Shown: positions 60,801 through 64,000 of the stretch, in pieces
Position numbering within the stretch: position 1 is the stretch's first letter
Layout of the letters: the number at the start of each line of letters is the position of its first letter
Assembly: GCA_964463485.1 (NCBI GenBank)
Contig: CAYXDO010000006.1
Coordinates: forward strand, 71,513-135,512
Length of the DNA: 64,000 nucleotides
Direction of reading: 5' to 3'
Source: CAYXDO01 sp964463485
GTDB taxonomy: Bacteria; Myxococcota; Kuafuiibacteriia; Kuafuiibacteriales; Kuafuiibacteriaceae
Translations under genes and position numbers: made by a program
Notes under the pieces: model-generated
Told to the model about the DNA's origin: nothing
Database searches by the model: none
Seen by the model: the letters and a program-made list of their open reading frames with translations, nothing else

Positions 60801-63800
60801 CGGGCACCAGTTGGCCAAGCTCGAGACGAAACGCGTCCGTGGAAGGAAGGAAGATCAGCGAGGGCGTGCGCAGCCCCCGCGCGTCCTCGATGGAGCTCCC
60901 GCGCGCCACCGCGATCGCACTGGCCGGGAGACCGATCGAGGTCGCATTGATGTCGGCCCGCACGAGCACGATATCGTCGAGAACCCGAGATTCCTGCCAC
61001 ACAGTGTGAAGCGAGCGGTCGACGGACAACCATCCGGGCGCGCTGAACTGCACTGTCAGCCGCCCACCACCATTCGCAAGGAGGTCGAACATGCCGTCTC
61101 CGCGAGTGAGCGTTCGCCCAACCTCAGGCTGCTCCAGAACAGAGACTTCGACGCCTGCCAAACTCGACCCGGAGCTGTCGGCGACTCGACCGCGAACCCA
61201 CACTGCCCTTCGACGATCGATTCCAATCGCTCCGACCTGGGTCGGCGGCTGACCCTCGACGAGAAACCGCATCGAATCGAAAAGGTTCGTCGCGACGGTC
61301 CGATCGATGGGCGGGGCCTCGATCGAGCTGGGCTGAATATCCGTCACCTCGAGCGTGAAATGGGACTGACCCGTGGCGCCATGCGGATCTTGGACGACGA
61401 TGACGACGGGGTGAGTGCCCACTTGGACGGCGGTGGGAACGAACGTCAGATCGGCGCCGCTGATCTGCATCCCGTCGGGATGAGTCGCCAGACCGTACGC
61501 GAGCGATACAGAGTCATCATCCGGGTCTTCGGCCACGATGTGGTGCTGATAAAGTCGCCCCACGGGCGCGACCCTCTGCGCCTGGTTCAGAACCGACGGA
61601 GCCTCGTTGAGATGGACGACGTTCAGGTAGACCGTCGTCACGGACCGAAGCGATCCAATCGAGAGCTCATAGTCGAAGCTCTCTGCTGCCTCCGGCTGCC
61701 CCTCTTCCGTGGCATACTCGAAGCTCCCATCGAGCGCGAACAGCAGAAGACCGCGGTTGGGATATCGAGTTACAGCGGCGACTGCGCCTTCGGAAATCAG
61801 GTCATTCTCGAGCACGCCGGGCGCTAGCACGCTGAGGTTGTCGCCCGCGACGACGTCGAATGCATCGGGCTGAGCCACGGGCGTGGATGGGTCCGGCGGA
61901 AGTCCGCCGCAGGCGATGATCGGCTCGTGACGCACGCCCGTCAGCGGATCGCAGGAGTCCGCAGTGCATGAGTCGCCGTCGTCGATGGTGGGCGGAACGC
62001 CTGCGAGACAAGCTCCGGCGCTGTCGCAGAGCTCGACGCCATCACACGCGTCTCCGTTGGCGCACGAGGCTCCCGCGACTTGCGGCGCGTGAATGACTCC
62101 CGCGAGCGAATCGCAGGAATCAGCGGTGCATGAGTTGCGGTCGTCGATGGTGGGCGGAACGCCTGCGAGACAAGCTCCGGCGCCGTCGCAGAGCTCGGCG
62201 CCATCACAGGCGTCTCCGTTCGCACACTCGGTCCCGGCCGGTTGAGGCTCGTGGCTTGGGCCGGACGAAGGATCACACGCGTCGGCCGTGCATAGGTTGC
62301 CGTCGTCGACCACGATCGGACTGCCGGCCAGGCAACTGCCCGCGCCGTCGCAAGTCTCTTCTCCGTCACAGGCGTCCTGATTTGAGCACGACGCGCCGGC
62401 CGACGCGGCCACGTGAGTTACGCCCGAGGCTGGAACGCAGTCGTCCACGGTGCATGAGTTGCCGTCGTCGATCACCGGCGGCGTCCCCGCGAGACACGCG
62501 CCTGCGCCGTCGCAGGCTTCGTCGCCGTCGCAGGCGTTCGCGTTCGAGCAGGATGCTCCGGTGGGCTCGGGATCGTGGCGGGGCCCGCCCGACGGATCAC
62601 ACCCATCCGCGGTGCACGGGTTGCCATCGTCGATGACCAGCGGAGCGCCCGGGACGCACTGGCCCGCGCCGTCGCAGGTCTCGGCTCCGTCGCAGGCGTC
62701 GGCGTTGGCGCACGAAATCCCGGTGGGGCTGGGCTGATGCACACACGCTCCCGAGCTGCATGAGTCCAGGGTACACGGATTCCCGTCGTCGCACCCTCCC
62801 GGGCACTCAGCGACTCCAAACCCACCCTCGAAGTCGACCTCGGCGTCTTGGCCGACTTCGACCCACTTCCCGAAGAAAGCGCCCCGCACGTTCGCGCCCT
62901 GACGAAGGTGCAGCTTGCCGTTGGGCGCCAAGATCAAGGCTCGGACGACTGCCTTCTGTCCGATCACCGCCGCCTCGGGGCTCGCATGGAGGTTGCCGCT
63001 CGCGCCATTGAGTCCGTGGACCTCGAGCCGTACGTCACGCGCGGTCAGGCTCGGCGCCGAGGGCGCGGGTCCAAGGTAACTCTTCTGGCCAGGCGCGAGC
63101 CGCCCGGAGATGGAAACGACCACCGGTCCGAGCGCCTCGACGCGGGAGTCTTGGCCGACGTCCAGGCTGGCAAAGTCATACTCACCCGCCTCGAGCTCGA
63201 GCCTGCAGCCTTGCCGCAGCAAGACCTCGCCCAGCGAGCTCGGACCGATGCGCCGAACCTCGCCCTGCGCCAAAGTCAGCGGCGGCGAGCCGGGGACGGC
63301 CGGAGGCAAGGCCGGCATCACCGGCAGAGCCGAGGCTGGGAAAGGAAAGAGGGTGCCACGCTGCGCTTGGTTTTCGACGAGCTCGTCGGCGAAGACGTCG
63401 CCTACGCTCGCGTGGTTGCGAAGTCTCAGGCTCTTGGCTGCCACGTCGAACGCGTGTCCGATGCGGGCGTCCTGACCGATCGTGGCGAGCGCGTCGTCGC
63501 AGAGCGCCTGGCTGAGTGTCGGCGAGAGGACTGCGACGTCGCCGCCGTCCACCGACGAGTCGAGGCGCCGTCCAGGTAGCCGGTGCCCGAGCGGCTGTAG
63601 TCCAGCGTGTCCTTGGTCCCTGCCTCGTCCTCGAGGTTGTACCTGAGTAAGAATTCTCTTGTGGGTGGAATTCACCTGCTCCCAAGTTTCGGCACTCACC
63701 CTTGCCTCAGAGTTCGTCGCTTGCGCGCGCTTGAATTGCCTCCCGGCGGAATCGCGGCGCCTGCAAAGTCCGGAACGGACTTGATGAGCGCGGCGTCGAG

Positions 63801-63867
63801 GTCGCAGACGGTTCCGCGCGTGACGACCCGCTCGAGCCGGCCTTCTTTGGTAACCCAGTCCCAGCAC
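57880..63867 (-). CDS. Giant Cys-rich / Ig / NHL / RHS-type surface protein, apparently truncated
   Basis: A 1995-codon frame. Residues 100-350 include a repetitive beta-helix-like region (HLRQGANVRGAFFGKWVEVG). Residues 355-655 are six Cys-rich repeats (DDGNPCTADGCDPSGGPRH type). Residues 660-850 hold tandem-95/cadherin-like Ig domains (VLENDLISEG, VAEDPDDDSVSLAY). A carboxypeptidase-regulatory-like domain lies near 895-945. NHL propeller blades (GTGVPGYSGDGG, VLIADRGNAQIRKV) occur near 1385-1450 and 1640-1865, split by a carbohydrate-binding-like beta-sandwich. The last 130 residues begin an RHS/YD region (LRSFEYRPTGELTASLDG). The RHS core is missing, and so is a signal peptide. The first 100 codons look non-native; GTG 63552 is an alternative start. 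Confidence 0.6.
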   Translation of the reverse strand: MLGLGYQRRPARAGRHARNRLRPRRRAHQVRSGLCRRRDSAGRQFKRAQATNSEARVSAETWEQVNSTHKRILTQVQPRGRGRDQGHAGLQPLGHRLPGRRLDSSVDGGDVAVLSPTLSQALCDDALATIGQDARIGHAFDVAAKSLRLRNHASVGDVFADELVENQAQRGTLFPFPASALPVMPALPPAVPGSPPLTLAQGEVRRIGPSSLGEVLLRQGCRLELEAGEYDFASLDVGQDSRVEALGPVVVSISGRLAPGQKSYLGPAPSAPSLTARDVRLEVHGLNGASGNLHASPEAAVIGQKAVVRALILAPNGKLHLRQGANVRGAFFGKWVEVGQDAEVDFEGGFGVAECPGGCDDGNPCTLDSCSSGACVHQPSPTGISCANADACDGAETCDGAGQCVPGAPLVIDDGNPCTADGCDPSGGPRHDPEPTGASCSNANACDGDEACDGAGACLAGTPPVIDDGNSCTVDDCVPASGVTHVAASAGASCSNQDACDGEETCDGAGSCLAGSPIVVDDGNLCTADACDPSSGPSHEPQPAGTECANGDACDGAELCDGAGACLAGVPPTIDDRNSCTADSCDSLAGVIHAPQVAGASCANGDACDGVELCDSAGACLAGVPPTIDDGDSCTADSCDPLTGVRHEPIIACGGLPPDPSTPVAQPDAFDVVAGDNLSVLAPGVLENDLISEGAVAAVTRYPNRGLLLFALDGSFEYATEEGQPEAAESFDYELSIGSLRSVTTVYLNVVHLNEAPSVLNQAQRVAPVGRLYQHHIVAEDPDDDSVSLAYGLATHPDGMQISGADLTFVPTAVQVGTHPVVIVVQDPHGATGQSHFTLEVTDIQPSSIEAPPIDRTVATNLFDSMRFLVEGQPPTQVGAIGIDRRRAVWVRGRVADSSGSSLAGVEVSVLEQPEVGRTLTRGDGMFDLLANGGGRLTVQFSAPGWLSVDRSLHTVWQESRVLDDIVLVRADINATSIGLPASAIAVARGSSIEDARGLRTPSLIFLPSTDAFRLELGQLVPVGTLQLRITEYSRVDLGPHSLPATLPPGVKGRYVVEIASDGVSDPIVLSEPVPFWVENTLGAPVGTLVPAASYDHSAGVWRSTRPCRVVRVLGPGSLSQASLDIDGDGMAETDDGLLALGIGTDERQALAQLYPAGTSLLRAEVTHFSTYAFDGVVGARLDAGPPAGFGIQVPRPSVEDLLTRTVPLEPNTDNALVHRSDRVLADRLPNEISVPLTLGSVPSGLESIKVEVEVAGRRLVRELAAGANLTAAVGWDGKDAFGRLLQGAQPAHVSVRYRYPAMSQWSSLETTAAFGLPLGGGTFVQQTASDGAFELAREYRVQVGGWDQRAVGLGGWSYFFHHAYDPGARIIHQGDGQSRAASELDPVISTVAGTGVPGYSGDGGPGVLAELSGPVAVSSMEDGSVLIADRGNAQIRKVDPQGTITTISSLNQLSNGSAEFAASIADLPGWLEVAGTWRASLEPGAPHGIAYFATTSVDAELAQDVNLERFAPRIDAGIALFRFQAFAWAPAGSARVAVEYHAEDGTVLDVFDSGGLAPEQFWQFVEDIRVPPAGARKARVRLLGSATGTGDEVGFDDVELAPFDGSTELAWPEGVAAGAASVFASDSELNVILQLMSGTSRVFAGGGVPADDLGDGQLATEARLQIPGGLAVAPDGSVLVADSAHDRVRRIDPGGTITTIAGAGVPGYSGDGGSALEAALSFPRGVAADTVGNVFIADTYNHCIRRVSVDGNIETIAGTGVAGYSGDGADARLATFSTPESVAVARDGSVYVADTGNNAIRKVAPSGLVTTIAGGPDVVGGDGPARAALLVEPSGIWVANDDDDTLFVAERGAHRVRRIAPAWPSFRFEAPIALPAADGVGQLVFDGAGRHLRTLGTPSGTELRSFEYRPTGELTASLDGDATTFVKDLQGKQVNVTTPNGFSARMDLSDKGRVVTLTRNGDTAFDFRTHSPHGRRMDELRRIRFLANAPTAAT
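61903..62805 (-). repeat. Tandem ~171-bp repeats encoding Cys-rich domains
   Basis: Six head-to-tail units of about 57 codons, each with the pattern DDGNxCTxDxCD...G..C.N.DACDGxExCDGAGxC.AG.P. Neighbouring units near 62000 and 62160 are nearly identical at DNA level (for example GTGGGCGGAACGCCTGCGAG in both), which implies recent duplication or gene conversion. Repeat number is probably variable between strains. Confidence 0.8.
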
Positions 63868-63881
63868 CCCCTAGCCCAGCC
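63696..63881 (-). pseudogene. Short coding-like remnant upstream of the giant gene
   Basis: A 62-codon open stretch between two TGA codons, without a start, reads like real protein (VTKEGRLERVVTRGTVCDLD, then KSVPDFAGAAIPPGG). The same frame is again coding-like at about 63545-63665 (LLRYNLEDEAGTKDTLDYSR) after two TGA codons. Both are in a different frame from the giant gene that covers this region. They look like the decayed 5' end of that gene or of another surface-protein gene. Confidence 0.35.
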
Positions 63882-63946
63882 TCATAGGTGATCACTTAAG
63901 AGCCTAGCCTAGCCCGGCAGAGCCCGGCAGAGCTGCAACCAAAGCC

Positions 63947-64000
63947 GAATCCACGAATCCACGAATCCACGAATCCACGAATCCACGAATCCACGAATCC
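63947..64000. repeat. 8-bp tandem repeat GAATCCAC running off the window
   Basis: GAATCCAC is repeated almost seven times up to the last base of the window, so the array continues beyond. Just upstream are AGCCT and CCCGGCAGAG doublets. There is no gene in 63896-64000. Confidence 0.85.

Noticed and set aside
1..64000. tRNA, rRNA, riboswitch or CRISPR features
   Set aside because: I looked for conserved tRNA T-loop GGTTCGAATCC patterns and rRNA segments by eye and found none; this is a manual scan, so small RNAs may be missed.

Overview
This window looks like a high-GC chromosomal segment from a myxobacterium (Myxococcota). No 16S or other marker gene is present, so this rests on gene content: many Ser/Thr kinases, FGE-like domains, an AgmX/Glt-type TPR envelope cluster, WD40 and RCC1 lipoproteins, hybrid histidine kinases, a protein with tandem cysteine-rich CTADxCD-type repeats, and a MYXO-CTERM-like tail.

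Layout. (1) 1-3.8 kb: a translationally coupled NAD-salvage cassette on +, made of the end of a PRPP synthetase, a NadD-like adenylyltransferase and a long nicotinate phosphoribosyltransferase. (2) 3.9-8 kb: a palindromic repeat element, a VapBC-like toxin-antitoxin pair with a perfect 19-bp operator-like palindrome, a decayed FG-GAP gene, a methyltransferase, a GST and a thioesterase. (3) 8-17.3 kb: WD40 lipoprotein with an AmpG-like permease, stand-alone rpsN beside a ZIP-like membrane protein, a Ser/Thr kinase with a DUF4388-like partner, and a small membrane protein followed by an unknown exported protein. (4) 17.6-24.5 kb: an ARPP-1-like protein, an apparently intact IS200-type element, two divergent two-component loci and a short DUF2202 lipoprotein. 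(5) 24.6-37.8 kb: a nine-gene minus-strand run of TPR proteins, an AgmX/PglI TonB-like protein, a DUF4159 protein and a VWA membrane protein. This looks like a trans-envelope machine related to the Glt gliding/core complex. (6) 38-41.4 kb: a membrane Ser/Thr kinase and RsgA. (7) 41.7-50.7 kb: a tightly overlapped seven-gene operon with a J-like protein, a membrane protein, a MoxR-type AAA+ ATPase, a VWA protein carrying HEIGHH, and two proteins that pair a degenerate kinase-like region with an FGE-like domain. This is the best candidate here for an under-described system. A divergent RCC1 lipoprotein follows. (8) 53.2-64 kb: an accessory and decaying region with inverted and tandem repeats, a twin AAA+ ATPase of lower GC, transposase and HTH remnants, a REP-like palindrome, a broken metallopeptidase, and a 6-kb Cys-rich/NHL/RHS-type gene that appears truncated at both ends.

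Working together: regions 1, 5 and 7 are operons in which adjacent genes overlap by 1-4 bp or lie within a few bp, which implies stoichiometric or complex-forming products. Region 8 reads as a graveyard of large surface-protein genes and mobile fragments. No rRNA, tRNA or CRISPR array was seen. All family names are from motif reading by eye, with no database search behind them.
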